Shown: piece after piece, positions 1 through 8,857 of the stretch
How positions within the stretch are numbered: position 1 is the first letter of the stretch
How the letters are laid out: every line of letters starts with the position of its first letter
From: Bacteroidota bacterium
GTDB lineage: Bacteria; Bacteroidota; Bacteroidia; Chitinophagales; Chitinophagaceae
Reading direction: 5' to 3'
NCBI GenBank assembly: GCA_018266615.1
Contig: JAFEAB010000096.1
Location: forward strand, 184,229 to 248,228
DNA: 64,000 bases
Notes under the pieces: model-generated
Database searches by the model: none
What the model saw: the letters and a program-made list of their open reading frames with translations, nothing else
What the model was told of the DNA's origin: nothing
Translations under genes and position numbers: made by a program

Positions 1-315
1 CCACCCTCCCGCATCATCTGCAAGTGGAAGGTTTATTTTCCTTATTCGCATACTGTCTCCCGGATCCTGAAAGCCCAGGTTTAACCAAATATTACTATAC
101 CGGTAATTATCGGTATGCCGCAGGACTACATAAATATTATAAGAAGATACCGTATCCGAAATGATGAAACTGCCCTTCACCGTATAATTATGCTGCCATT
201 TAAAACCCGGAATGCGTGTATTTTGCTCGTGGAGCTTTATTGGCGTACAACCGGAAAAAAGGGACCCTGTTCCCCAAAAAATAATACCTAATAAGATGCC
301 GGAGCTGCGCTTCAT
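1..315 (-). CDS. gldH: GldH gliding motility lipoprotein, partial (C-terminus off the left edge)
   Basis: The minus strand reads open from an ATG at 315 to the window edge: 105 codons, no stop. The N-terminus is a lipoprotein signal: two basic residues, a hydrophobic stretch, then a lipobox ending FSGC (Cys24). The mature part contains YNIYVVLRHTDNYRYSNIWL and then PGDSM, which I recognise as the GldH signature. GldH is an outer-membrane-associated lipoprotein of the Bacteroidota gliding machinery, genetically linked to the type IX secretion system; its biochemical role is not well defined. The start lies 10 bp after the yicC stop on the same strand, so the two are probably cotranscribed. Family members are about 150-160 residues, so roughly one third is missing here only because of the window edge. 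Confidence 0.85.
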   Translation of the reverse strand, partial: MKRSSGILLGIIFWGTGSLFSGCTPIKLHEQNTRIPGFKWQHNYTVKGSFIISDTVSSYNIYVVLRHTDNYRYSNIWLNLGFQDPGDSMRIRKINLPLADDAGGW

Positions 316-325
316 AACTAAACCG

Positions 326-1201
326 CTAAAGTACATTAAGAACCTGTTCTTTTGCTTTTTCCAATTCATCTTTCATTTTCACCACGCATTTTTGAATAGA
401 CGCATCGTACGCTTTGCTGCCGGTTGTATTTATCTCCCTCCCCATTTCCTGCAAAATAAAGGACAGCTTCTTTCCCTTTCCGGGGTCATTGCCCTTTAAA
501 ACTTCAAAGAAATATTCGCAATGCTGCCGGAGGCGAATCTGTTCTTCATGGATATCGATCTTTTCTATATAATAAATCAGTTCCTGCTCGAGGCGGTTTC
601 CATCGGTATGTTCTTTCCCCACATATTCGTTGAGCAGGGCAACAATTTCCTGCCGGATCTTTTCTTTTCGTTTGGGTTCCAGCTTTAGGATTTCCTCCTC
701 CTGCTTTTCGATCCTACTAATACGGTTCACCAGATCTTTCTCAATGGAAGCGCCTTCTTCTTCTCGGTGTTTATTCAATTCTTCGAGGGCCTTTAGGAGC
801 ACCTGTTTAAATCCATTGAAACTCTTTTCATCCAACATGTCTGTGGAAGGAGTCACCACTTCAGGCAACCGGAGTAAGGCGGCCAGCACACTCTGGGTAT
901 CTATATTTAAATCATTTGCCAGCTCGGCAATTTGTTTATAGTACGAACGAATCAGTTCTGTATTCAGGTTAACCGGTTTAGCTGTTCCATTTTGTTTAAG
1001 GCTGATGTAACAATCAACGGTGCCGCGCAGCAATTGCTCCTGGAGTATAGAGCGGATATCAAACTCGTAAGGCTTAAGCAATGCCGGCAATTTCAACTGC
1101 AATTCAAGTTGTTTACCATTCAGGGTTTTAATCTCCACCAGAAAAGTGGTATCTCCAATTATTTGTTCCGCCCTTCCAAAACCGGTCATTGATTTTATCA
1201 T
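326..1201 (-). CDS. yicC: YicC/YloC family endoribonuclease
   Basis: A 291-residue protein starting MIKSMTGFGRAE, the invariant N-terminus of the YicC/YloC family, and ending in the conserved C-terminal block (EMGREINTTGSKA, then ...KMKDELEKAKEQVLNVL). Characterised members are cytoplasmic endoribonucleases acting on RNA such as sRNAs. Length is normal for the family. The central part is highly charged and predicted helical or coiled-coil (E/K-rich, about residues 140-220). It is the first gene of a leftward unit that continues into gldH. Directly upstream is an unusual leader or small RNA with an intrinsic terminator (1285-1307), so yicC transcription may be attenuated or start downstream of that hairpin. 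The assignment is firm; the regulatory reading is inference. Confidence 0.95.
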   Translation of the reverse strand: MIKSMTGFGRAEQIIGDTTFLVEIKTLNGKQLELQLKLPALLKPYEFDIRSILQEQLLRGTVDCYISLKQNGTAKPVNLNTELIRSYYKQIAELANDLNIDTQSVLAALLRLPEVVTPSTDMLDEKSFNGFKQVLLKALEELNKHREEEGASIEKDLVNRISRIEKQEEEILKLEPKRKEKIRQEIVALLNEYVGKEHTDGNRLEQELIYYIEKIDIHEEQIRLRQHCEYFFEVLKGNDPGKGKKLSFILQEMGREINTTGSKAYDASIQKCVVKMKDELEKAKEQVLNVL

Positions 1202-1276
1202 ACACGAAATGATTTATTGCAAGGTAATCTTTCTCGGCGGTGAAGAATCGTTTTCGTTGAGATGGAATATTTTTGA

Positions 1277-1352
1277 AAATAAAAAAGCCCGGTTTGCGAC
1301 CGGACTTATTATATGGATGGGTTAGTAAGTACGGGGATATAAATTCCCCTAC
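1277..1352 (-). ncRNA. Candidate small RNA or attenuated yicC leader
   Basis: On the minus strand a promoter-like pair (TTTG, 17-bp spacer, TAATATTG at 1354-1361) is followed by a hairpin (1329-1352; GGGGA/TCCCC stem extended by GTA/TAC around a bulged C) and then a 9-bp terminator stem (1285-1307) with a run of six T. The implied transcript is about 70-75 nt with no ORF. It could be an independent sRNA or a terminated leader of yicC, whose start codon is about 75 nt further on. No known Rfam family was recognised by eye. Boundaries are inferred from the promoter and terminator signals. Confidence 0.45.
1279..1307 (-). terminator. Intrinsic terminator in the yicC/lpxD gap
   Basis: Read leftward, AAGTCCGGT pairs with ACCGGGCTT (nine pairs, one G-T wobble) around the loop CGCAA, followed by TTTTTTATTTT. 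Read rightward, the stem is followed by ATTATATG and lacks a T-run, so the direction is leftward. No protein gene ends here on that strand, which is why it suggests a short transcript. Confidence 0.7.
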
Positions 1353-1537
1353 ACAATATTAAAAAGATTTTTTGCTATCAAAAAAATTTTTTCAAACTAT
1401 TTTATTAACATTTTAAAATTGCCTGTGGAAATCAAAATTGAAACAGGAGGTTTAAGACCCCACTTTGAATCATTAATGATTAGCTGGATATTTAATTTCC
1501 TTCTGGCGAATATTCGGCTAGCAATTGTAAAGGATAT

Positions 1538-1545
1538 TACATTTG
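1538..1545 (+). promoter_or_regulatory. -7 promoter box of the lpxD-type gene
   Basis: TACATTTG matches the Bacteroidota -7 consensus TAnnTTTG exactly, 15 nt before the ATG at 1561. It overlaps the TTG at 1543 that could otherwise be read as an in-frame start, which argues for 1561. No clear -33 TTTG is visible. Confidence 0.6.
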
Positions 1546-1560
1546 CTGAAATTTATCGCT

Positions 1561-2517
1561 ATGCGTTTTCCTGCTCCTGTTTCCGTTGAATGGATTGCTT
1601 CATTGATTCATGCCGAACTTCATGGTAATAAAAAGGGCCTGGCAACTGGCATCAATGAAATACATAAAGTAGAACCGGGAGATTTGGTTTTTGTAGATCA
1701 TCCTAAGTATTATGACAAGTGCATCCACAGTTCTGCCAGCTTTATCATCATCAATAAACCGGCCGATATACCCGAAGGGAAAGCGTTATTGATAGTTGAA
1801 AACCCCTTCGAAGCATATTGTAAAATTGTAAATCACTTCCGGCCTTTCGAAAAACCATCAGGAATGATCAGCCCCTCTGCAGAAATTGGTGAGGGTACCA
1901 TCATCTTTCCCTCTGCCTTTATTGGCAACCAGGTGCAGATAGGAAAAAACTGCATCATCCATCCGCAGGTAACTATTTTAGATCATTGTATCCTTGGGGA
2001 TAATGTTATCATTCAGGCATCCACCGTGATAGGAGGAGATGCTTTCTATTATAACAGTAAAAAGGACCGGGAAGTATGGTATAGGAAAATGCCCAGTTGC
2101 GGAAGAGTTATCATCGAAGACTTTGTAGAAATTGGTGCAAGCTGTACTATCGACCGGGGCGTAAGCCACGATACACTAATTGGCAGGGGAACCAAAATAG
2201 ACAATATGGTACATATTGGGCACGACAGTATAATTGGAAAGAATTGTCTGATTGCGGCACAGGTAGGTATAGCGGGTGTAGTAAATATAGAAGACGGCGT
2301 TACGCTTTGGGGGCAGGTAGGCGTAAGTAAAACGCTAACCATTGGGGAAAATGCAACGGTATTTGCACAAAGCGGAATTCCAAAATCGATTGAAGGCAAC
2401 CAACAATATTTTGGCTCTCCCGCCGAACCGGCCAAAGTGAAAATGAAAGAACTTGTCTTTATGAAGCGCCTCCCCGAAATGTGGGAGAAGCTAAACAAGC
2501 TGTCCTCAAAAGGTTAA
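1561..2517 (+). CDS. lpxD: LpxD-type UDP-3-O-acylglucosamine N-acyltransferase
   Basis: A left-handed beta-helix acyltransferase of 318 residues. An N-terminal uridine-binding-like domain (about 1-100, with [15 protein letters not shown]) precedes hexapeptide repeats (about 105-290) and a short helical C-terminus. The segment [18 protein letters not shown] carries the histidine position used as catalytic base in LpxD. LpxD transfers a 3-hydroxyacyl chain from ACP to the 2-amino group of UDP-3-O-acyl-GlcN in lipid A synthesis at the cytoplasmic membrane face. The insertion [11 protein letters not shown] and the 318-residue length fit a second, Bacteroidota-type LpxD paralogue, and the usual partners lpxC and fabZ are not adjacent, so substrate identity is less certain than the fold. 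I chose the ATG at 1561 over the upstream TTG at 1543 because the promoter box overlaps the latter. Its 3' end overlaps the convergent next gene by 12 bp. Confidence 0.8.
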   Translation: MRFPAPVSVEWIASLIHAELHGNKKGLATGINEIHKVEPGDLVFVDHPKYYDKCIHSSASFIIINKPADIPEGKALLIVENPFEAYCKIVNHFRPFEKPSGMISPSAEIGEGTIIFPSAFIGNQVQIGKNCIIHPQVTILDHCILGDNVIIQASTVIGGDAFYYNSKKDREVWYRKMPSCGRVIIEDFVEIGASCTIDRGVSHDTLIGRGTKIDNMVHIGHDSIIGKNCLIAAQVGIAGVVNIEDGVTLWGQVGVSKTLTIGENATVFAQSGIPKSIEGNQQYFGSPAEPAKVKMKELVFMKRLPEMWEKLNKLSSKG

Positions 2518-3612
2518 AGAGATATAATTATACGGTAATTGATCGGCTACCTTCGACCATCCCCAGTAGGCACTCATGGTAATATCATCCTGATCGAAAT
2601 AAAAACCATTTTGTTCTATAAATAAGGTTTCTCCAGGAGCAATATTCACCAGCGAATATTCAAAATCTCTATTCTCCTCCGGATTTTCCCGTAAATACGT
2701 TTCCTCCGGTTTTTCGTTTAAATACAGCACTACCAGGTTATGTTGGCTGGGATTAATGCTCACCACCTGGGTACTATCATCCTTAAAATAATTTAATGCC
2801 TGGTAAAGATTTTTTAAAGGCAACGCGGTATCCTTTCCCAAATAATTAAGTACATATTGAACTTGAAAACCTTCTTCCTCTACCCGTTTTTGATAAAGAC
2901 TGCGCATAAAATGAAGAATAGATCCGCGGTATGCTTTTTCTCTTTTGCTTACCCATACCTGTCGTTGATCGTCATTTACCGGAATAAGTTCCTCAAATAA
3001 AGGATTGCCCGTATAATAAGCCACCTGTGTATTGTATGCATACGTAAAGGAATCCAGGGCATAATGTACCGTATATCCCAAGGCACGATTCTCAACCAGT
3101 ATCGGTTCTTCAGAAGTTACCTTCAGGCGGTTGCGCTTTCGGGAAAAAAAGAAATGCAATTTTTCCGGATTTTTTATACTGCAATCTTTGCTGTTTTCCG
3201 ATTTGCCAATAAAATTTTCAACAAAGAAATTTCCATACTTCTCCCAACCGTTCTTCACTTCGGTTGTGGCAATAACCGCAACGGCCTCCATTTCCTTTTC
3301 CTTTGGCTTCAAGGAGAAACTAAGGTTTTGGTTTTGAGTATCCGATGAAGTAATGCGCCTCCTCTCCGTTCCAAAACCCGTAAAACTTACAATTAAATCA
3401 TATCCGCCGGGTGGGAGGTACAGGTTGAATTTTCCATCGGCTCCGGTGGTAGTCCCGATGGTGGTGTTTTCAGCAAAAACAGAAGCTCCCTGCATCGGCT
3501 GGTTATTATCGAGGTTCATTACCTGCCCCGATACAACAAAGTAATTTCCCTGCGAAAGCGCATTATTAGATGCAAAAAGGGAAGAAATGAAAAGTATAAG
3601 GAATATTCTCAT
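2506..3612 (-). CDS. Secreted CarbopepD_reg-like domain protein
   Basis: 368 residues with a Sec signal peptide ([20 protein letters not shown], then Q). Residues about 25-110 form a carboxypeptidase-regulatory-like beta-sandwich: [20 protein letters not shown]...[20 protein letters not shown]. In Bacteroidota this domain typically sits at the N-terminus of SusC-like receptors, but here no plug or barrel follows. The remaining roughly 250 residues, rich in aromatic and charged residues, match a Bacteroidota family of unknown function. The protein is probably periplasmic or attached to the outer membrane. It lies 35 bp downstream of the oxidoreductase operon on the same strand and converges with the lpxD-type gene, overlapping it by 12 bp. 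Function unknown. Confidence 0.75.
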   Translation of the reverse strand: MRIFLILFISSLFASNNALSQGNYFVVSGQVMNLDNNQPMQGASVFAENTTIGTTTGADGKFNLYLPPGGYDLIVSFTGFGTERRRITSSDTQNQNLSFSLKPKEKEMEAVAVIATTEVKNGWEKYGNFFVENFIGKSENSKDCSIKNPEKLHFFFSRKRNRLKVTSEEPILVENRALGYTVHYALDSFTYAYNTQVAYYTGNPLFEELIPVNDDQRQVWVSKREKAYRGSILHFMRSLYQKRVEEEGFQVQYVLNYLGKDTALPLKNLYQALNYFKDDSTQVVSINPSQHNLVVLYLNEKPEETYLRENPEENRDFEYSLVNIAPGETLFIEQNGFYFDQDDITMSAYWGWSKVADQLPYNYISLTF

Positions 3613-3647
3613 CTTTTTGTAATTGATTTAACCCAGGCGAATGTAAA

Positions 3648-4652
3648 TTATGGTTTGTTAAGTTTTTGTTGCATAGAAGCGGCTACTCTTTTTATGGTTT
3701 CGTCAATGGAGGTAAACGAAAATTCAGGAAAAGCATTTAAGATCTTTTGGTTGCAGTATTTACTTTCTCTTAATGCAGTAGTTGCGGTTTCGCGGGTAAC
3801 CAGGGGCTTCTTTCCCGAAAAGCGATATTTTAAACGCTCCACCCTCCAGGCAAGTCCGGCAAGGAAGGGTGTAATCTTTTTATGCGGAGGCCTTTTATGA
3901 AATGCAGCAGCAATTTTTTCGAACAACTGTTGGTAGGAAAAATTTTCCGCAGAAATAATAAACCGTTCATTTGAAACATCCGATTCCATTAACATAATCA
4001 TTAACCTGGCAACATCTTTCACATCTACAAATCCGTTCACTCCTTCCGAATACCAGGGAAACTCATTATATACATTCTTAAACAAGGCGGTTGATCCTTC
4101 ATCCCAGTTTCCTTCACCTAAAATAATGGAAGGGTTCACAATTGCCATCTCCAGTCCTTCGGCGGCACCACGCCAAACTTCCAACTCGCCATCTTGTTTA
4201 GATTCTCCATAGGCCGATCGTTTGGCACTTCCCGACCATAGCATATCTTCTGTGATTAAATCTGTGCCCTGCCTTTTTTCCAGCACGGCCACCGAGCTAA
4301 CATGAATTAATTTCCGAACCGATGCAAAAAGGCAGGCTTCTACTATATTGGCAGTACCTTCAACATTTACTTTATACAGGCTACGTTTTTCTGATGGAAG
4401 GAACGACACTTTGCCGGCACAATGGTACACTCCATCTACCTCCTGCATTAATTCAGTAAGTCCCATTATATCATTAATGGAGCAGGTTTCAACCCGCAGA
4501 TTGGGATGGTTGATGGTGATGGTTGTGGCATGTTGTATGGCTAAAACAGACGCTCCCCGGTGGAGCAACTGAAGCATAAGTTCATTGCCAAGCAAACCGG
4601 CGCCACCGGTTACAAGAATGGGCTTTCCGGATCCGGTTTTGGATATAATCAT
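3648..4652 (-). CDS. NAD(P)-dependent epimerase/reductase, extended SDR family
   Basis: 334 residues. The Rossmann start ILVTGGAGLLGNELMLQLL carries the extended-SDR TGxxGxxG motif, and the catalytic tyrosine/lysine pair is in YGESKQDGE (YxxxK). An upstream Ser is in HVSSVAVLE. Overall it resembles dihydroflavonol-4-reductase/3-beta-HSD-like members that oxidise or reduce a hydroxyl or ketone; the substrate cannot be deduced. The start codon overlaps the stop of the upstream 3-hydroxyacyl-CoA dehydrogenase by 4 bp (ATGA), so the two are translationally coupled and probably work on related acyl or lipid intermediates (inference). Confidence 0.8.
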   Translation of the reverse strand: MIISKTGSGKPILVTGGAGLLGNELMLQLLHRGASVLAIQHATTITINHPNLRVETCSINDIMGLTELMQEVDGVYHCAGKVSFLPSEKRSLYKVNVEGTANIVEACLFASVRKLIHVSSVAVLEKRQGTDLITEDMLWSGSAKRSAYGESKQDGELEVWRGAAEGLEMAIVNPSIILGEGNWDEGSTALFKNVYNEFPWYSEGVNGFVDVKDVARLMIMLMESDVSNERFIISAENFSYQQLFEKIAAAFHKRPPHKKITPFLAGLAWRVERLKYRFSGKKPLVTRETATTALRESKYCNQKILNAFPEFSFTSIDETIKRVAASMQQKLNKP

Positions 4653-5509
4653 GCAGGAGATTGAGTGGAATAATTATAAAACCCAATCCCGGTCTTCCTG
4701 CCCAGTTTTCCATCGGATACCAATTGTTGTTGAATGGGAGATGGTTTCAATCTCTCCGGTTTCCCTAACGCATCATACAAGGATTGGGATACGGCATAAT
4801 TTATGTCCATTCCAATAAGATCCATTAAACGGAAGGGTCCCATTTTAAACCCGGCATTCTCTAAGGCATTGTCCACAACTTCCGGAGCGGCCTGGGTAGC
4901 CAGCATGATTCGCATGGCTTCGAGGTAATAATTTCGGGCAACCCGGTTTACGATAAACCCGGGAGAGTCTTTGCATACCACAGGTACTTTACCCAACCCC
5001 TTACAAAAAGTAACCAGTTGGGCGATCGTATCCGAATCCGAAAATTTGCCACTTACCACTTCTACCAATTTCATAATATGGGCCGGGTTAAAAAAGTGAA
5101 GCCCGGCAAACCGTTCCGGGTTGGGAATTTCTTTTTGAATATCGTTTATAGAAAGAGAGGACGTGTTAGAAGCAAGGATGCAATTCTCTCCATTTATTTG
5201 CGCCAGCTGTTGAAAGACGCGAATTTTGGCTTCCGGCTTTTCAATAATCGCCTCTATAATCAAATCAGCTTTGCAGGCAATGATCTCATCGCAAAATCGA
5301 ATATTCACCAGGTAACCATTGGCTGTTACCTGAGAAATTTTCCCCTTATTCACCAGGTATTGAATATTCTTTTCAATGGCAGCCTTCCCTTTTTCCAATG
5401 CACCCGGAAAACTATCAAACAATATTACCGGAAAACCCGAAGAGGCACAAGCCAATGCAATTCCACTCCCCATAGTGCCCGCTCCAATAACTGCAATTTG
5501 ATGAATCAT
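4649..5509 (-). CDS. 3-hydroxyacyl-CoA (3-hydroxybutyryl-CoA) dehydrogenase
   Basis: 286 residues, the normal size of single-domain-pair HbdA/PaaH/MmgB enzymes. The N-terminal NAD-binding motif is IAVIGAGTMGSGIALACA. The catalytic region has ASNTSSLSI and LHFFNPAHIMKLVEVV (catalytic His in HFFNP). The C-terminal helical domain begins near PGFIVNRVARNY and contains GPFRLMDLIGMD. It oxidises (3S)-hydroxyacyl-CoA to 3-ketoacyl-CoA with NAD+, in beta-oxidation or short-chain acyl metabolism. It is the first gene of a leftward pair with an SDR gene (4-bp overlap). A TAATTTTG promoter box lies 19 nt before the ATG. Confidence 0.92.
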   Translation of the reverse strand: MIHQIAVIGAGTMGSGIALACASSGFPVILFDSFPGALEKGKAAIEKNIQYLVNKGKISQVTANGYLVNIRFCDEIIACKADLIIEAIIEKPEAKIRVFQQLAQINGENCILASNTSSLSINDIQKEIPNPERFAGLHFFNPAHIMKLVEVVSGKFSDSDTIAQLVTFCKGLGKVPVVCKDSPGFIVNRVARNYYLEAMRIMLATQAAPEVVDNALENAGFKMGPFRLMDLIGMDINYAVSQSLYDALGKPERLKPSPIQQQLVSDGKLGRKTGIGFYNYSTQSPA

Positions 5510-5528
5510 AAGAAAAGAATAATAGAGT

Positions 5529-5536
5529 CAAAATTA
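5529..5536 (-). promoter_or_regulatory. -7 promoter box of the 3-hydroxyacyl-CoA dehydrogenase operon
   Basis: On the minus strand TAATTTTG matches TAnnTTTG, 19 nt upstream of the ATG at 5509. The -33 element is not obvious. Confidence 0.5.
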
Positions 5537-5683
5537 ACATTTACCAGCATCTTAAAAAACTATACAATGAAAGCGAAAATAGCGGCCAGGTGGTAAAATA
5601 GAAAAGTTGGATCGATTAACAGGTAAGAGAAATCATATAAAGTAATTATCCGAAATACTTACCTTTCCGGCCCTGCCAGCATT

Positions 5684-6568
5684 TCAGTTCCAGTATCCGA
5701 AAAATTCTTTCTTATTCCCCTTCCTAAATAATTCTACGCCTTCTTTTTTAGGCACAATCTTTTCATAAGCAGGGGGTACAGGAATGCTGCCATCTATCTT
5801 CAACATCCCGTATTTGCCGTTCTTCTTTATAATAAAAAACTTCCAGCTCCCGGACGACTTCATTTCGTCATATATAATCGGGATGATTAGCCCATTATTG
5901 GCATTCATCAATCCGTATTTTTCATCCTTTTTAATTATTTGAAAGAATTCTTCCGATGATGAATAATGCCTCTCCGTATAAATAAGTTTTATACTACTAT
6001 CCAGTATAACCGGGCTATCCAGGTGATTTATATCTAATATTTGGGCTACATTATTTTTTTCTGCAAAAACCTTACTGCCATCTATGGTAAAAAATTTATA
6101 CTCCATGGGAACAACCAGGTTTCCATGGAAGTCATAAACCCCGTTCAGTTTTTGTTTATTCATTACCACATAGTGTTCTCCATCCATTGAGGACATGAAA
6201 TTATACTCTGGAGAAATGATCATGTTACCATTATTATCTGCCAAACCAAATAAAGATTCATGGGTTAAAAGGATAAACCGATCTTGAGGCCTCGGCAATA
6301 TGAACTTATACCTGACCGGGAGCAATTCGTGATAATTAAGGGTATAAAGGCCATACCGGTCTTTTATCCTCACAACAAGCCTTTTATTCTGAAACTCAAT
6401 TTTGTCAAATTCAAAAGGAACGATTATCCTATGCTGACTATCGGCTACCCCCACTTTATCGCCCTTCCAAACTAAAAACCGGTTCTCTGCAATTTTAGTT
6501 AACAGGGGCTGCGCCATACCAGAAACATATAAAAGGAAAGAAAGCAGGGCAGGGATCAGCTTCTTCAT
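5684..6568 (-). CDS. Secreted WG-repeat protein
   Basis: 294 residues from the ATG at 6568, where a signal peptide begins (MKKLIPALLSFLLYVSGMAQ); an upstream in-frame start would add 11 residues before the signal and is less likely. The mature protein is a chain of WG-type beta-hairpin repeats: KVGVADSQHRIIVPFEFDKI, LFGLADNNGNMIISPEYN, LNGVYDFHGNLVVPMEYK, KYGLMNANNGLIIPIIYDEM and KYGMLKIDGSIPVPPAYEKI. WG repeats form a propeller-like or solenoid binding surface with no known catalysis. It stands alone between pheS and the dehydrogenase operon, same strand. Function unknown. Confidence 0.8.
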   Translation of the reverse strand: MKKLIPALLSFLLYVSGMAQPLLTKIAENRFLVWKGDKVGVADSQHRIIVPFEFDKIEFQNKRLVVRIKDRYGLYTLNYHELLPVRYKFILPRPQDRFILLTHESLFGLADNNGNMIISPEYNFMSSMDGEHYVVMNKQKLNGVYDFHGNLVVPMEYKFFTIDGSKVFAEKNNVAQILDINHLDSPVILDSSIKLIYTERHYSSSEEFFQIIKKDEKYGLMNANNGLIIPIIYDEMKSSGSWKFFIIKKNGKYGMLKIDGSIPVPPAYEKIVPKKEGVELFRKGNKKEFFGYWN

Positions 6569-6636
6569 TACCAGAAATGAATTTGAAATTATTATTAACA
6601 ACTCATCTTGAAAAAAGAATCATCGCTCAACCGTAA

Positions 6637-7671
6637 TTATAATGCGGAAGAAAACTGCTGCAGGAAACGCAAATCATTTTCACTGAACAACCGAAGGTCT
6701 TTCACTTCATACAGTAACATCGTGAGTCTTTCAATGCCCATGCCGAAGGCAAAGCCGGTATATTTCCGGCTGTCGATACCACAGTTTTCGAGTACCTTTG
6801 GATGCACCATTCCACAACCCAGGATTTCTACCCAACCGGTTTTCTTGCATACATTGCAACCTTTGCCACCACAAATCAGACAGGAGATATCCATTTCGGC
6901 GCTGGGCTCGGTAAATGGAAAATAGGATGGACGGAAGCGGATCTGCACCCTTTCACCAAACATTTCCTTTACAAAAAAATAAAGGGTCTGTTTCAAATCA
7001 GCAAAAGAAACCTGCTCTGCAATGTAAAGCCCTTCAACCTGGTTAAAGAAACAGTGTGCCCTGGCACTGATGGTTTCATTTCTAAAAACGCGGCCGGGGC
7101 AAATAATCCGCAGCGGTAACCGGCCTTTTTCCATTTCCCGGATTTGCACACTGCTGGTATGTGTCCTCAGCATCCAATCGGGATTCCTGCTGATGAAGAA
7201 CGTATCCTGCATATCCCGCGCCGGATGATCTTCGGGGAGGTTGAGGGCAGAAAAATTATGCCAGTCGTCCTCTATCTCCGGTCCCTCCGCTACGGCAAAA
7301 CCCAATCGTTGAAAAATGTTGATGATCTTGTTCTGCACGATGCTGATAGGATGCCTCCCCCCTGATGGAAGTGGATCGCCGGGCAGGGTAACATCCAGCG
7401 TTGAATGCAATGCTGAACCGGAATTCAAGCTTATTGAATCCTGTGCTTTTTGGTAATACTGTTCTGTAAATTGTTTAACCTCATTGAGCAAGACACCCGC
7501 CTCCTTTTTATTTTCCGGAGCAACATTCTTCATCTCCCCCATGAGTTGTTTCAGCAATCCTTTAGTGCCCAGGTATTTAATGCGAAATGCTTCCAATGCG
7601 GGCGGATCCGTAACTTTTTCTTTCTCCATTTCCGATTTCAACAACTGTATTTTCTCAATGAGGCTATTCAT
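6637..7671 (-). CDS. pheS: Phenylalanine--tRNA ligase alpha subunit
   Basis: 344 residues, standard length. After an N-terminal coiled-coil tRNA-binding arm (about 1-90), the class II catalytic core contains GPEIEDDWHNFSALNLP, a motif 2 region with FRNETISARAHCFFNQVEGL, and motif 3 GFAFGMGIERLTMLLY. A Cys4 knuckle (CLICGGKGCNVC followed by KKTGW) is present as in other Bacteroidota PheS. With PheT, encoded elsewhere, it charges tRNA-Phe. A perfect TATCTTTG box ends only 4 nt before the ATG, so the mRNA may start at or next to the start codon. Confidence 0.97.
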   Translation of the reverse strand: MNSLIEKIQLLKSEMEKEKVTDPPALEAFRIKYLGTKGLLKQLMGEMKNVAPENKKEAGVLLNEVKQFTEQYYQKAQDSISLNSGSALHSTLDVTLPGDPLPSGGRHPISIVQNKIINIFQRLGFAVAEGPEIEDDWHNFSALNLPEDHPARDMQDTFFISRNPDWMLRTHTSSVQIREMEKGRLPLRIICPGRVFRNETISARAHCFFNQVEGLYIAEQVSFADLKQTLYFFVKEMFGERVQIRFRPSYFPFTEPSAEMDISCLICGGKGCNVCKKTGWVEILGCGMVHPKVLENCGIDSRKYTGFAFGMGIERLTMLLYEVKDLRLFSENDLRFLQQFSSAL

Positions 7672-7675
7672 GCAA

Positions 7676-7683
7676 CAAAGATA
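7676..7683 (-). promoter_or_regulatory. -7 promoter box of pheS, possibly leaderless
   Basis: TATCTTTG on the minus strand ends 4 nt before the pheS ATG at 7671. Bacteroidota transcripts usually start a few nt after this box, which would put the first transcribed base at the start codon. Confidence 0.55.
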
Positions 7684-7887
7684 AGCCGGTCCTGTTATTG
7701 AAGAGATGACCGGGTATATTAAGTTTTATTAATAAGTCCGCTTCGCAGGCGGGCTGCCTCCCTGGTTAGCATCGTTCCCCCCGCTTGTGGTTCCTGCAAA
7801 AGACCCCTTTAAAATTGAGCCAATAAAGGCCCCGTCCTACTCCGATTAGGATATTATTTGCTAATTTTATGTACTAAATTTTTATCA

Positions 7888-8652
7888 ATGGCACTATTTG
7901 AATCGGGTAACCCTACCCTTTCGGAAAAAAGATTCAGAAGCACGGTTCTGGATGATGTAATGGTTCGGGAGAATTGCATGACGGTTAGGGGTACCCTGGG
8001 GAAATTTGGATTTCTTTTCCTGATGGTTTTGGGAACCTCTTTCTATGCATGGAAGGAAGTGGCTTTAGGCGGTAATGCAATGCCTCTCGTTTGGGTAGGA
8101 ATTATTGGTGGCTTGATACTTTCTTTTGTCATTGTTTTTAAACAACAATGGTCGCCCTATTTAGCGCCTGCCTATGCCCTGCTGGAAGGATTAGCCATTG
8201 GCGGTATTTCGGCTATGGCAAATTTTGCTTTTGCGGATAAGGCACCCTATCTTGTAATCACCGCAGTGGGTTTAACCTTTGGGGTAGCCCTTGCGATGTA
8301 CTTGCTTTATAGCTTCCGTATTATTAAAGCCACTGAAAAATTTAAATCGGTCGTTATCACCGCAACAGTAGGTATCGCCATTTTTTATCTCATCGTTTTG
8401 GTAATGCACGCATTTGGTTTTAATCAAATATCTTTTTTACATGAGGGTACAACTTTCGGAATTATCTTTTCGCTTTTTGTGGTAGGTATTGCCTCCCTTA
8501 ACCTGATCCTCGATTTCGATATGGTAGAAAAAGGTGCCGAAATGGGCGCACCAAAATATATGGAATGGTATGGCGCATTCGGGTTGCTGGTAACAATGGT
8601 ATGGCTATATTTCGAAATTCTTCGGTTGCTGATGAAACTCAACCGGAGATAA
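7888..8652 (+). CDS. Bax inhibitor-1/YccA family membrane protein
   Basis: 254 residues from the ATG at 7888 (MALFESGNPTLSEKRF, the typical start of Bacteroidota members); the in-frame TTG at 7858 is ten codons upstream and less likely. Seven hydrophobic segments fill the protein. Features include the cytoplasmic N-terminal tail with MTVRGTLGKFGFLFL and the conserved EGLAIGGISAMA and LNLILDFDMVEKGAE segments, the latter with the acidic residues that gate the BsYetJ-like calcium leak. Members are inner-membrane pH-sensitive calcium leak channels or stress proteins. It stands alone, divergent from pheS. The family assignment is firm, the physiological role here unknown. Confidence 0.9.
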   Translation: MALFESGNPTLSEKRFRSTVLDDVMVRENCMTVRGTLGKFGFLFLMVLGTSFYAWKEVALGGNAMPLVWVGIIGGLILSFVIVFKQQWSPYLAPAYALLEGLAIGGISAMANFAFADKAPYLVITAVGLTFGVALAMYLLYSFRIIKATEKFKSVVITATVGIAIFYLIVLVMHAFGFNQISFLHEGTTFGIIFSLFVVGIASLNLILDFDMVEKGAEMGAPKYMEWYGAFGLLVTMVWLYFEILRLLMKLNRR

Positions 8653-8857
8653 TCAGGATATCTTTATTTTTATTCTCAGGTCCAGGTTCAATTCCGGCCC
8701 AGTATGGGCGTACTGCTGCTACATTATACAATGTTAAATCAGCCAATATATATTAAAGGGAATGTGCCCTTTGTCTTATCAAAAAATTAGCCTGGAACTA
8801 CGATGAGTGCAGTGGTAATTTTCTCTTTTCTTTGTTATGATTTCCTTCCTAAAAAGT

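Noticed and set aside
212..499. 95-codon plus-strand frame near the left edge
   Set aside because: It overlaps gldH and yicC on the other strand, both recognisable families.
7858..7888. TTG start ten codons upstream of the Bax-inhibitor ATG
   Set aside because: The ATG at 7888 matches the family start (MALFESGNPT) and the upstream codons are low-complexity.
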